A stretch of 64,000 nt of DNA from Demequina sp. Lineage in GTDB: Bacteria > Actinomycetota > Actinomycetes > Actinomycetales > Demequinaceae. The notes beneath the pieces are model-generated. The model did not search any database. It was not told where the DNA came from and worked only from the letters and a program-made list of their open reading frames with translations. Positions within the stretch are counted from its first letter, which is position 1. Each line of letters opens with the position of its first letter. Below are positions 46,535 through 56,399 of this stretch, piece after piece. The position numbers and the translations under genes are program-made. The stretch covers positions 186,001-250,000 of the forward strand of contig JANQAD010000001.1 in assembly GCA_024707205.1 (NCBI GenBank), written 5' to 3'.

Positions 46535-47880
46535 CCGAACCTCTCGCGGTGAATCGCCTCAGGCGCCACACCGGACGCGAGAGCGTCGGCCTCAACGGCG
46601 TCGGCCCATGCGGCGGGACCGCAGATGTACACGTCCCTGGCCGGCAGGTCGCTCACGAGGCTCGCGAGCTTGACGGGCTCCGCGACAGTTGACCAGCCGA
46701 AGCCGCGGGGCCCATAGAACTCGTGAACGCGGGCGCCGAGGGCGGCGGCGAGCGCGTGGACCTCGTCGCGAAGCGGCACCTGCTCCTCCGAGCTCGCGCG
46801 CAGCACGATGTCAACCGGCCCGGAGTGCGGCTCCTCGAGCATCGCCCTTAAGGGTGTGATGCCGATGCCCCCTGCCGCGTAGACCGCGCCGGGGCGCGTG
46901 CGAGCGGCGGACGTTAAGACGCCGAGCGGCCCCTCAAACAGCACGGGTGTACCGACAGGAAGCGAGGCGAGCGAGCGGCTGAAGTCGCCGCTCGCCCCCA
47001 CGGTGATGCGCAGCGAGTCACCCGGCGCCGCAGAGAGCGAGAACGGGTGCGCCTCGCGCCAGTAGCCGGAAGCGAGGAACCGCCACAGCATGAACTGACC
47101 CGGCCGCGCGCCAAGCCCAGCGAGGCCGCGGCCGGTGATCACCACCGTCGTCGAGCCATCCGCGTTTGAGGTGACCTGCGAGACCACGGGGCGGAAGCGT
47201 CGGGCATAGAGCAGGGGCCGCGCGATGCGGAAGACGAACCACGCGCCGATCGCGACCACGTAGAGCGCCAGCCAGAACCACCACGCGAGCCCCTTGGAGC
47301 GGAACGTGGAGCCCTCGATGAACTGGTGCGGGATCACGAGCACTATTGCGAGGTAGACGAACAGATGGACCGTGTGCCAGGTCTCATACCGCCAGCGGCG
47401 GCGCACGATCAGCAGGCTCGTGACCACCACAAGCGTGAAGAATCCGAGGGCCGCCTGCGCGGCGACCATGAACCAGCCAAGGTCCCACATCGCGGGGATC
47501 TCGCTGAGCACGGACCGACCGTCGTAGTGCGCGGTCATGATGAGGATGAGCCCCGCGTGGACGAGCATCGCGATGAAGGCGACCTTGCCCATGAGGGTGT
47601 GCGTGACCGCCGCGCGGTCGTGCCCGAGCGTGCGCTCGATCCACGGGACGCGAGAGATGAGCAGGATCTGGTTCATGACGAGCACGGCGGCCACGAGTCC
47701 CGCGACCCTGCCGAGCGAGTACACGTAGTCGACCGGGGACAGGATCGTGAGGCCGCCCTCGGCGATGAAGAACGCGACGGCGGCGGCGCCCACCCACCAC
47801 AGTGCCGCCACGAGGGCATCGGCCCGACGCTCGCGCAAGCGGGCGACGGGGTTACGTTCGGTCGTGGGGGCTGCGGCCAT
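46528..47880 (-). CDS. Ferric-reductase-like transmembrane FAD/NAD(P)H oxidoreductase
   Basis: A 450-aa protein. The N-terminal half is a six-helix ferric-reductase-like domain with paired His in helices (VTHTLMGKVAFIAMLVHAG and ETWHTVHLFVYLAIVLVIPHQF) for heme or quinone chemistry. The C-terminal half is a ferredoxin-reductase-type module: FAD motif REAHPFSLSAAPGD, NAD(P) motif YAAGGIGITPLRAML and terminal YICGPAAWADAVEADAL. It would pass electrons from cytosolic NAD(P)H across the membrane to the flavin carrier encoded next. First gene of a three-gene operon. Confidence 0.93.
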   Translation of the reverse strand: MAAAPTTERNPVARLRERRADALVAALWWVGAAAVAFFIAEGGLTILSPVDYVYSLGRVAGLVAAVLVMNQILLISRVPWIERTLGHDRAAVTHTLMGKVAFIAMLVHAGLILIMTAHYDGRSVLSEIPAMWDLGWFMVAAQAALGFFTLVVVTSLLIVRRRWRYETWHTVHLFVYLAIVLVIPHQFIEGSTFRSKGLAWWFWLALYVVAIGAWFVFRIARPLLYARRFRPVVSQVTSNADGSTTVVITGRGLAGLGARPGQFMLWRFLASGYWREAHPFSLSAAPGDSLRITVGASGDFSRSLASLPVGTPVLFEGPLGVLTSAARTRPGAVYAAGGIGITPLRAMLEEPHSGPVDIVLRASSEEQVPLRDEVHALAAALGARVHEFYGPRGFGWSTVAEPVKLASLVSDLPARDVYICGPAAWADAVEADALASGVAPEAIHRERFGW

Positions 47881-47943
47881 GGCTCATTGTGCCCGGTCGT
47901 CGTGTGCGCGCTGTGGCACGGCGGCGGATCTCTTCACGAACTC

Positions 47944-49023
47944 TTAAACGACGCGGAGGCCCCGAAGGATCACTGCCTTCGGCTCGGCGAGGGCGGCGAC
48001 GTCTTTGCTGGGGTCGTTCTCGTACACGACGAGGTCCGCGCTCGCGCCCTCTTCGATCCCCGGGACGCCGAGGAACTCGCGGGCCCGCCAGCTCGCGGCC
48101 GCGAGCACATCGAGGGCCGGAATCCCCGCGCGCTGAAGTTCGAGGCACTCCGCGGGCAGCTCGCCGTGGCCGACCTCTCCCCCGGCGTCGGTGCCGATGA
48201 GCAGCTGGACGCCCGCCTCCCACATCGCGAGGACCTGCTCGTGCCGCCGCTCGAACATCGCGCGCATGCGGCGCGCGTACGCGGGGAATCTCGCCTCGCC
48301 CTGTGCCGCGAAGGCGGCGAAGTTGCCCACCTGCAGCAGCGTCGGAACCACTGGGACGCCCGCGGCGGCCGCGCGCGCCATGTGGTCCGCGGTCATGCCG
48401 GTGCCGTGCTCCAGGCAGTCGATGCCGGCGTCGAGCAGGTCGTCGATCGCCTCGGTGGAGAAGGTGTGCGCGGTGACGCGGGCGCCCTCTTCATGGGCTG
48501 CCGCCACGGCGTCCTTGAGCTCTTTGGCCGGCCACAGGGGCGTCAGGTCACCCGCGTCGCGGTCGATCCAGTCGGCGATGAGCTTGATCCAGCCGTCTCC
48601 CCTGCGGGCCTCTTCGGCGGCGACGCGGGGCAGGTCCCCTACCTCGATCTCGCGCGCGTAACCCTTGATGTAGCGCTTGGGGCGGGCAATGAACTGGCCC
48701 GCTCTGATGAGGCGCGGGGCGCTCGCGACGCCGTGAAGGAAGCCCGTGTCGACGGGAGAGCCGGGCTCGCGAATGAGGAGGGTGCCCGCATCGCGGTCCG
48801 CGTGGGCCTGCTTGAGAGTGAGCTCTTCGCCGAGCGGTCCCCCGCTGTCGAGTCCCACGTGGCAGTGCACGTCCACGAGCCCCGGCACGGCGAAGCCCTC
48901 GATGGTCTCGAAGGGTCCGTCATCGGGTCGCTCAAGGTGGATGACGCCGTCGGAGACCCAGGTCTCTCCGGTTACCAATAACGTGTTATGAGTAACGGAA
49001 CCGACTATGTGGAACCTACTCAT
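47944..49023 (-). CDS. Amidohydrolase-family metal-dependent hydrolase
   Basis: A 359-aa enzyme of the amidohydrolase superfamily: VPGLVDVHCHVGLDSGG (first two His), a Lys-bearing stretch DGWIKLIADWIDRD, VTAHTFSTEAIDD, CLEHGTGMT and the metal Asp in LLIGTDAGGEVGHGEL; the C-terminal strand ADLVVYENDP closes the small domain. Substrate unknown. The start ATG 49023 lies seven bases upstream of the ffh stop, so ffh and this gene overlap slightly, and it falls inside an 18-bp inverted repeat that could hide it in a hairpin. Confidence 0.88.
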   Translation of the reverse strand: MSRFHIVGSVTHNTLLVTGETWVSDGVIHLERPDDGPFETIEGFAVPGLVDVHCHVGLDSGGPLGEELTLKQAHADRDAGTLLIREPGSPVDTGFLHGVASAPRLIRAGQFIARPKRYIKGYAREIEVGDLPRVAAEEARRGDGWIKLIADWIDRDAGDLTPLWPAKELKDAVAAAHEEGARVTAHTFSTEAIDDLLDAGIDCLEHGTGMTADHMARAAAAGVPVVPTLLQVGNFAAFAAQGEARFPAYARRMRAMFERRHEQVLAMWEAGVQLLIGTDAGGEVGHGELPAECLELQRAGIPALDVLAAASWRAREFLGVPGIEEGASADLVVYENDPSKDVAALAEPKAVILRGLRVV

Positions 49024-49034
49024 AACACGTTATT
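48977..49034. repeat. AT-rich 18-bp perfect inverted repeat over the ffh stop and amidohydrolase start
   Basis: AATAACGTGTTATGAGTA (48977-48994) is matched exactly by its complement at 49017-49034, with a 22-base loop. The arms are strikingly AT-rich for this genome. In the minus-strand message the 5' arm contains the ffh stop and the AUG of the amidohydrolase; the 3' arm lies in codons 12-17. Possible roles are a start-sequestering hairpin, an operator or a terminator without T tract. Confidence 0.85.
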
Positions 49035-50634
49035 TCCGCAGGTATTTGCCGAAGTCGCCGCTCAGGGTGGAGGGGTCGAACTCCTCCGGAGCCTGCTGCG
49101 CGCCCAAGCCGAACGCCGAGCCGGGGGCCGCGGCAGCGTCGGGCTTATTGCGAGCGGCGGCCTCCTGCTGAGCCCGCACCGCGGGGTTGCCGCTCTTGCC
49201 CTTGACCTTGCGCTGGGGCGCCTGCTTGCCCTTGGACTTCTTGCCGCCGGGGAAGCCGCCGAACGAGCCCGGAGCGCCGCCCCCCATGCCGGGAATTCCC
49301 GGCACGTTGCCGCCGTTCTTTGCCATCGCGCGCATCATCACCTGGGCGTCCTCGAAGCGCTTGATGAGCGAGTTCACGTCGCTCACCTGCATGCCCGAGC
49401 CGCGGGCGATGCGAGACCGCCTGGAGCCGTTGAGGAGCTTGGGGTTGTCGCGCTCGGCGGGCGTCATGGACTGGATGATCGCCTCCGTGCGGACGATCTC
49501 TCGCTCGTCGAAGTTCTCGATCTGATCGCGAACCTGCCCCATACCAGGGAGCATGGTCAGCATCTTCTTCATCGAGCCCATGTTCTTGAGCTGCTGCATC
49601 TGGCTCAGGAAGTCCGCGAGGGTGAAGTCCTCGCCCTTGACGACCTTCTCGGCCATCCTGGCGGCCTCGTCCTGATCGAAGGCCTTCTCCGCCTGCTCGA
49701 TCAGCGTGAGGACGTCGCCCATGTCGAGGATGCGGCTCGCCATGCGGTCCGGGTGGAAGACCTCGAAGTCCTCGAGCTTCTCTCCCGTGGAGGCGAAGAG
49801 GATGGGGCGGCCGGTGACCTCGGCGACGGACAGCGCCGCGCCACCGCGGGCGTCGCCGTCGAGCTTGGTGAGGACTACGCCCGTGATGTCGACACCCTGC
49901 TGGAACGCCTGCGCGGTCGCGACGGCGTCCTGACCGATCATCGCGTCGATGACGAACAGCACCTCTTGAGGATCGATCGCCTTGCGGATGTCCGCGGCCT
50001 GCTGCATGAGTTCGCGGTCAACGCCGAGGCGGCCCGCGGTGTCGACGATCACGACCGAGTGCTGGCGGCTCTCCGCCTCCTTGATGCCCTTCTTGGCCAC
50101 CTTGACGGGGTTGCCGCGAACCTTCTCGTCCTCGCGCGTCACGCCTGGTTCGGGGGCGAATACGGGCACGCCAGCGCGCTCGCCGACCACCTGCAACTGT
50201 GTCACGGCGTTGGGGCGCTGGAGGTCCGCGGCCACGAGCAGCGGAGTCTGGCCCTGCTGCTTCAGGTGGTGCGCGAGCTTGCCCGCGAGGGTCGTCTTTC
50301 CGGCGCCCTGGAGGCCCGCGAGCATGATGACCGTGGGCCCGTTCTTGGCGAACTTCAGCGGGCGGGACTCGCCGCCGAGGATCGCGATGAGCTCCTCGTT
50401 GACGATCTTGACGACCTGCTGCGCGGGGTTGAGCGCGCCGCTGACCTCAGCGCCCAGGGCGCGCTCGCGGATGTTGCCCGTGAACGTGCGGACCACCGGC
50501 ACGGCGACGTCGGCATCGAGGAGCGCGCGGCGGATCTCGCGGATCGTCGCGTCGATGTCTGCCTCGCTGAGGCGACCCTTGCCGCGCAGGTTGCGGAAGG
50601 TCGCGGTGAGACGATCGGAGAGGTTGGCGAACAC
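49030..50634 (-). CDS. ffh: Signal recognition particle protein Ffh
   Basis: GTPase that recognises signal peptides with 4.5S RNA. About 534 aa from GTG 50634 behind AAGGGA; the longer frame upstream runs through a repeat element and is not coding. N domain VFANLSDRLTATFRNLRGKG, G domain P-loop GLQGAGKTTLAGKLA, DTAGRLGVDRELM and TKLDGDARGGAALS, then the Met-rich M domain (QMQQLKNMGSMKKMLTMLPGMG). A Gly/Lys/Ala-rich C-terminal extension of about 80 residues follows, a little longer than usual. Confidence 0.97.
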   Translation of the reverse strand: MFANLSDRLTATFRNLRGKGRLSEADIDATIREIRRALLDADVAVPVVRTFTGNIRERALGAEVSGALNPAQQVVKIVNEELIAILGGESRPLKFAKNGPTVIMLAGLQGAGKTTLAGKLAHHLKQQGQTPLLVAADLQRPNAVTQLQVVGERAGVPVFAPEPGVTREDEKVRGNPVKVAKKGIKEAESRQHSVVIVDTAGRLGVDRELMQQAADIRKAIDPQEVLFVIDAMIGQDAVATAQAFQQGVDITGVVLTKLDGDARGGAALSVAEVTGRPILFASTGEKLEDFEVFHPDRMASRILDMGDVLTLIEQAEKAFDQDEAARMAEKVVKGEDFTLADFLSQMQQLKNMGSMKKMLTMLPGMGQVRDQIENFDEREIVRTEAIIQSMTPAERDNPKLLNGSRRSRIARGSGMQVSDVNSLIKRFEDAQVMMRAMAKNGGNVPGIPGMGGGAPGSFGGFPGGKKSKGKQAPQRKVKGKSGNPAVRAQQEAAARNKPDAAAAPGSAFGLGAQQAPEEFDPSTLSGDFGKYLRK

Positions 50635-50704
50635 CTGATTCCCTTCGGGTGGGGGCTCGTACAAGAGTACCTGGGTGCCGGGAGCGGCCCTGTTCGCTGC
50701 GCCG

Positions 50705-50785
50705 CCCGCGGCTGTGAACCGCAAACGCGGCGAATACTGCCGGCGCGGGCCCGGAACTGGGGCGGATCCGGTTCGCAGCCGCGGG
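50705..50785. repeat. Palindromic repeat element, copy B, in the ffh-glnD gap
   Basis: Arms CCCGCGGCTGTGAACCG (50705-50721) and its complement at 50769-50785 pair at 16 of 17 positions. The right side GGCGGATCCGGTTCGCAGCCGCGG matches copy A at 35258-35281 with few changes. Immediately after it ACGCCGCGGGCTG is repeated twice (50791 and 50806), then a GCCCGACGCT copy at 50830. The whole 213-base gap contains no gene. Confidence 0.7.
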
Positions 50786-50847
50786 TTGTGACGCCGCGGG
50801 CTGCCACGCCGCGGGCTGTGCCGTCGCAGGCCCGACGCTGCCATCAC

Positions 50848-52633
50848 CTACACCCCGAGCCGTCGCCTTGCGTTCTCGGTGAGGCCGTCGACGAGCGCGG
50901 CGCGCCAGCTGGTCCACGCTTTGGGACCGGCGGCCTTCGCGTCGGCCTCTGTCAGCGCCCGCAGGGCCTCGAGGAGGTCCGCGCGGCCGTCGATCGCCGC
51001 GAGCAGCCGATCCGCCGTGGCCGGGTCGTTGACGTCCTCGGTGGTCGCGAGACCGGCGAGCGTGAGGTGCTCACGCACCAGAAGGGTGGCGTCGGCGGTG
51101 AAAGCGGCGTCGAAGCCGATCTGCTCGCAGATCGCCGGGATCAGCGCGGCTCCGTCAACCGAATGGTTCGTCGCCCCCGCGCGCTTTCCGATGTCGTGAA
51201 TCAACCCGGTGAACAAGACCAGGTCCAGGTTGGGCACCGAGCGTCGATGCTTGCCCGCCAGCACCACGGTCTCCACCATGTGCCGGTCCACCGTGAAGCG
51301 GTGCACGGGCGAGCGCTGGGGCCGGTTGCGCACGCCCTCCCACTCGGGGATCCACCGCACCACCTGACCCGCGAGGTCAACCGCCTCCCACACACTCACC
51401 AGGTGGTTCGAGGCGCGCAGCAGGTCGCGAAGGTGAGCGCGGGCGCTCGGCGGCCACGGCGTCGGCAGGTCTGGCGCGCTCGGGAGCGCCTCGAGCAGGC
51501 TCGGCGTGAACGGGAGCCCCGTGGTCGCGGCAACGGCGGCCGCGCGCAACGGGAGTTCGGCGTCGGCCTCCACGTCCCAGTCCTGAGCGAGCGCAAGGTC
51601 TCCATCCACGTCGATGAGCCCCTCCCCCACTGACACGTGGCGGGGAGCGACCGCGCGGCGCCGCGCGATGAAGGCACGCGAGCCCACCCCGGATTTCTCG
51701 ATCGCCCTGCGTGCCCGACGCTCGGTTGAGTCGAGCGCGAACGCGACAGTTCTGCCGGCTTCGGCGAGCAGCCGGAGCACCTCGTCCGGGTCGTCGTAGC
51801 CGAGCAGCGCGGAGGTCTCGGCCGCGAGGTGGCGCCCCAGCACGTTCTGCGGGCGTCCGGCCACCATCTGGACGGCGTCGCGGACATCCATGAGCAGCCG
51901 CGCGGCGTCGTCGACCGCCCCGTGCGGCCGGTCGGTGAGCCATGTGGCCGCGAGCGCCCCCCAGGCTGATGTAGTCGCGGGTCCCGCCGCGCGACTCCTT
52001 GAGGTTCGGCTCGATGAGATAGGCGACCTCGCCGAAGCGCTCGGCGCGGGCGCGAGAGGCACTGAGGAGTTCGGGGAGCTTCTTGCGCGCCTGGGCGCGC
52101 CAGTCCTGGTAGATGAGCGCGCGGGCCTGCTTCGCGAGGTCCTCGTCACCCGCGATGGGGTTGAGGTCGAGGAGCCCGGCCGCCGCGGCGAGGTCCTTTG
52201 CCGCCACCTGGCGGCACTCGGTGATCGACCGCGTCGAGTGGTCGAGCTCGAGGCCTGCGTCCCAGATGGGGTACCAGAGCCGCTGCGCGAGGTCGGCGAC
52301 CTCGGACTTGGACAGCGACTGCCCGTCGTGGAGTAGAACGAGGTCAAGATCGGAGGCCGGGCCCGCATCCCCACGACCAACGGAACCGACGGCCGCGAGC
52401 GTGGCCCCGGAAGCGCCGTCGGGCACCACCGATCGCAGAGTCTCCGAGAAGTGCTCGGCGAGGCGCGCGTTCATGAGATCGGTCAGCTGGGCGCGGCGCT
52501 CACTGCCCGGAACCTTGTCGGCGTAGAGGCGCTCGGCCAGCTCTCGCCGGAGACGCTTGAGGTCCCGCACCCCTTGGGGATGCGGGACCTCAGCCCCCGA
52601 GCCGGACGGAACTGAACCCGCGCGGCTCGTCAT
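50848..52633 (-). CDS. glnD: [Protein-PII] uridylyltransferase-like GlnD, no ACT domains (frameshifted in this sequence)
   Basis: Modifies PII in response to nitrogen status. The nucleotidyltransferase domain has [36 protein letters not shown] leads to the break. The next frame continues [19 protein letters not shown] and includes the HD domain ([23 protein letters not shown]). One extra base in the C6 run at 51957-51962 explains the shift. The repaired protein is about 594 aa and stops soon after the HD domain, so the two C-terminal ACT domains that sense glutamine in classical GlnD are absent. The frame ends before a repeat-filled gap, with no ACT remnant seen. Confidence 0.88.
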
Positions 52634-52651
52634 GATGCAGTTAGTGCGTCG

Positions 52652-54258
<1,607 letters not shown>

Positions 54259-54319
54259 ACTGTGTTTTCTCCCTCCGCCGACCGGGCGGCCAGCAGTGGG
54301 AAAAGAGTCCCGCGCGAGT

Positions 54320-54357
54320 GTTACCCCTGAACGGCCCGCGAGTTTCGGGGGCGTTAC
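54320..54357 (-). promoter_or_regulatory. GlnR-like binding site upstream of amtB
   Basis: On the minus strand GTAAC-(6)-GAAAC, with GCCCCC as the spacer, occupies 54342-54357. This is one a/b box pair of the known actinobacterial GlnR pattern. A further GTAAC lies at 54320-54324 in phase, with a degenerate box between. It is about 60-100 bases upstream of the amtB start, where an activator should bind. Predicted from pattern only. Confidence 0.55.
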
Positions 54358-54411
54358 GTATTCGCCTCCCACGTAAAAGGTGTGTTGCGCAGGCGGGGCC
54401 CGACGCTGGTG

Positions 54412-55077
54412 TCAGTCGCGCTGTTGGGGCACCAGATGCACGCAGCAGCACTCGGCGCTTGGCTCGAAGCGCACCTCGAGGCCCTGCGAGTCCGTGGCCT
54501 CGGCGGCGGCGCTCAGCAGCGCGAGGTTGGCGCCGCAGATCGTCTCCGGATAGTCCTTGGCGAGCGAGCGGAACGGGCAGTTCGCAAGCACGAGCCCCCC
54601 GTCGCCGTCGTCGATCGGCTCGTAGCCCGTCGCGACGAGCACCTCCCCGATGGTGTCCCCGGAGTCGCCAAGCTCGCGCCCAAACTGGCCACAGACCTCC
54701 CCAAGCGCCACGCGCGGGGACTCCCCCGCGTGCTCGGCTCGCTCCATCGCGGCGGTGAGCAGTTCGGCGGCGAGGTCATAGCGTCGGGCCGGAACGGACA
54801 TGGACGCCTCGCTTGAGGCGGCCCTGTACAGCTTGGCGGGGCGCCCGGCGCCAGGGCCGGTGCGGCCGGAGAGGCGCCTGAACTCCGCGACGAGCAGCCC
54901 GGCGTCGGCGAGCCTGTCGAGGTGGAACGCCGCCGTCGCGCGGGGAATCCCCAGGGACGCCGCGGCCTCATCCCTGCCCATCGGCTCCCCGCGGCGCGTG
55001 ACGAGCGCGAGCAGGTCCCGGCGCACGGGATCCGCGAGCGCGCTCGCGACCGCTGACGGCTCCGGTGCGGCGTTCAT
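54412..55077 (-). CDS. Helix-turn-helix regulator with C-terminal Cys cluster
   Basis: A 221-aa regulator. The winged helix at residues 8-85 (ALADPVRRDLLALVTRRGEPMG, IPRATAAFHLDRLADAGLLVAEF, wing RPAKLYRA) is ArsR/COG2345-like. The C-terminal domain has Cys in LANCPFRSLAKDYPETICG and a triple in SAECCCVHL. That layout resembles regulators whose relatives bind an iron-sulfur cluster or metal (SufR-type), so redox or iron sensing is plausible. It is divergent from an FAD oxidoreductase gene with a shared 100-base promoter region. A GCCCGACGCT copy starts 4 bases after its stop. Confidence 0.83.
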   Translation of the reverse strand: MNAAPEPSAVASALADPVRRDLLALVTRRGEPMGRDEAAASLGIPRATAAFHLDRLADAGLLVAEFRRLSGRTGPGAGRPAKLYRAASSEASMSVPARRYDLAAELLTAAMERAEHAGESPRVALGEVCGQFGRELGDSGDTIGEVLVATGYEPIDDGDGGLVLANCPFRSLAKDYPETICGANLALLSAAAEATDSQGLEVRFEPSAECCCVHLVPQQRD

Positions 55078-55107
55078 GCGTCCATCCTATCTCTAAAACA
55101 GTAAATC

Positions 55108-55137
55108 TTGACAAAAGAATTCTCGCGAACCTACGCT
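55108..55137 (+). promoter_or_regulatory. Promoter of the FAD oxidoreductase-ribA operon
   Basis: TTGACA at 55108-55113 and TACGCT at 55132-55137 are separated by 18 bases, giving a good vegetative-type promoter in an AT-rich island. The bases CTAAAACAGTAAATC just upstream lie between the divergent genes and are the likely binding place of the regulator. An AGGAGG-type ribosome binding site precedes the ATG at 55179. Confidence 0.7.
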
Positions 55138-55178
55138 CGCTATGAGCCGCCCATCGCGCGGCAGGAGGCAGGCAGGTC

Positions 55179-56399
55179 ATGGGATCCATCGTCATCGTAG
55201 GGGCCGGGCTGGCAGGGGGCACCGCGGCCCGCACGCTCCGCGAGGAGGGGCACGAGGGCCCGATCACGCTCATCGGCACAGAGCCGCACCCGCCCTACAA
55301 CCGCCCTCCCCTGTCGAAGGACCTGCTTGCGGGCGCCGCGCAGCGAGACTCGGTGTTCGTGGCGACCCGCGAGTGGTACGCCGAGAACGGCATCGAGCTG
55401 CTCACCGGCGAAACCGTGGTCGCGCTTGACCCGGACGCCCACGAGGTGCGGCTCGAATCCGGGCGCGCTCTCCACTATGACCAGGCCCTACTCGCCACGG
55501 GTTCCGCTCCCCGCCGCCTCACGATCCCGGGAGCGGAGCTCGCGGGCGTCCACCACCTGCGCACCCTCGACGACTCCGAGGCCCTCCACGCCGAACTCGC
55601 GGGCGGCGGCCGCAGGCTCGCGGTCATCGGCTCCGGCTGGATCGGCATGGAGGTCGCGGCGACCGCTACCCGGCTGGGCAACGCCGTCACCGTGCTCACG
55701 CTCGACGAGGTGCCGCTCGGGCGCGTGCTCGGCGCCGAGCTCGGCGAGTACGTGACCGGACTGCACCTCGCCCAGGGCGTGGTGGTGCGCCGTTCGGTCT
55801 CCGTCCAGGCGATCGAGGGCCGGGACGGCCGCGTGACGGGCGTGGTGCTCGAGGGCGGCGAGGTTGTCCCCGCCGACGCCGTGGTCGCCGGCATCGGCGC
55901 CGTCCCCCTCACGGACCTCGCCTCGGCGGCCGGCTTGGCGGTGGACAACGGCGTGCTCGTGGACGCCGCGCTGCGGACCAGTGCCCCCGACGTGTTCGCG
56001 GCGGGAGACATCGCGAGCGTCCTCCACCCCGTGACGGGCATGCGAGTTCGCAGCGAGCACTGGTCCAACGCGAGGGCGGGCGGGGCCGCGGCGGCCCGCT
56101 CGATGCTCGGCCAAGGCGTGTCCTATGACGACATCCCCGCCTTCCTCACCAAGCAGTACGACGCCTCGATGGGCTACAGCGGCTTCCCGATTGCGGATGA
56201 CGGCACCGAGGTCGTCTATCGCGGGGACCCAGCGAGCGGGGAGTTCATCGGCTTCCGCGTGGCCGGCGGCGTCCCGGTTGGCGCCCTCGCGGTCAACATG
56301 CGCGGGGTGAGCACGCCCATCGCCGCGCTGCTGCGCCGCGGGACCCCCGTCGACCTGGCTCGCCTCGCGGACACCGAGACACCGTTGGAGGGGCTGTGA
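55179..56399 (+). CDS. NAD(P)/FAD-dependent oxidoreductase (ferredoxin/rubredoxin reductase type)
   Basis: A 406-aa pyridine-nucleotide-disulfide family flavoprotein. FAD-binding GxGxxG in SIVIVGAGLAGGTAARTLR, PPYNRPPLSKDLL, ATGSAPRRL; NAD-binding GSGWIGMEVAATATRLG; second FAD motif TSAPDVFAAGDIAS; C-terminal reductase domain. No redox-active Cys pair, so it fits ferredoxin or rubredoxin reductases of oxygenase systems. No partner ferredoxin is in the window. Its stop overlaps ribA as GTGA, tying it to flavin supply. Confidence 0.9.
   Translation: MGSIVIVGAGLAGGTAARTLREEGHEGPITLIGTEPHPPYNRPPLSKDLLAGAAQRDSVFVATREWYAENGIELLTGETVVALDPDAHEVRLESGRALHYDQALLATGSAPRRLTIPGAELAGVHHLRTLDDSEALHAELAGGGRRLAVIGSGWIGMEVAATATRLGNAVTVLTLDEVPLGRVLGAELGEYVTGLHLAQGVVVRRSVSVQAIEGRDGRVTGVVLEGGEVVPADAVVAGIGAVPLTDLASAAGLAVDNGVLVDAALRTSAPDVFAAGDIASVLHPVTGMRVRSEHWSNARAGGAAAARSMLGQGVSYDDIPAFLTKQYDASMGYSGFPIADDGTEVVYRGDPASGEFIGFRVAGGVPVGALAVNMRGVSTPIAALLRRGTPVDLARLADTETPLEGL

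Noticed and set aside
48988-51633. An 881-aa plus-strand frame opposite ffh and glnD
   Set aside because: No domain recognisable; both minus-strand genes are well-known families with intact motifs.
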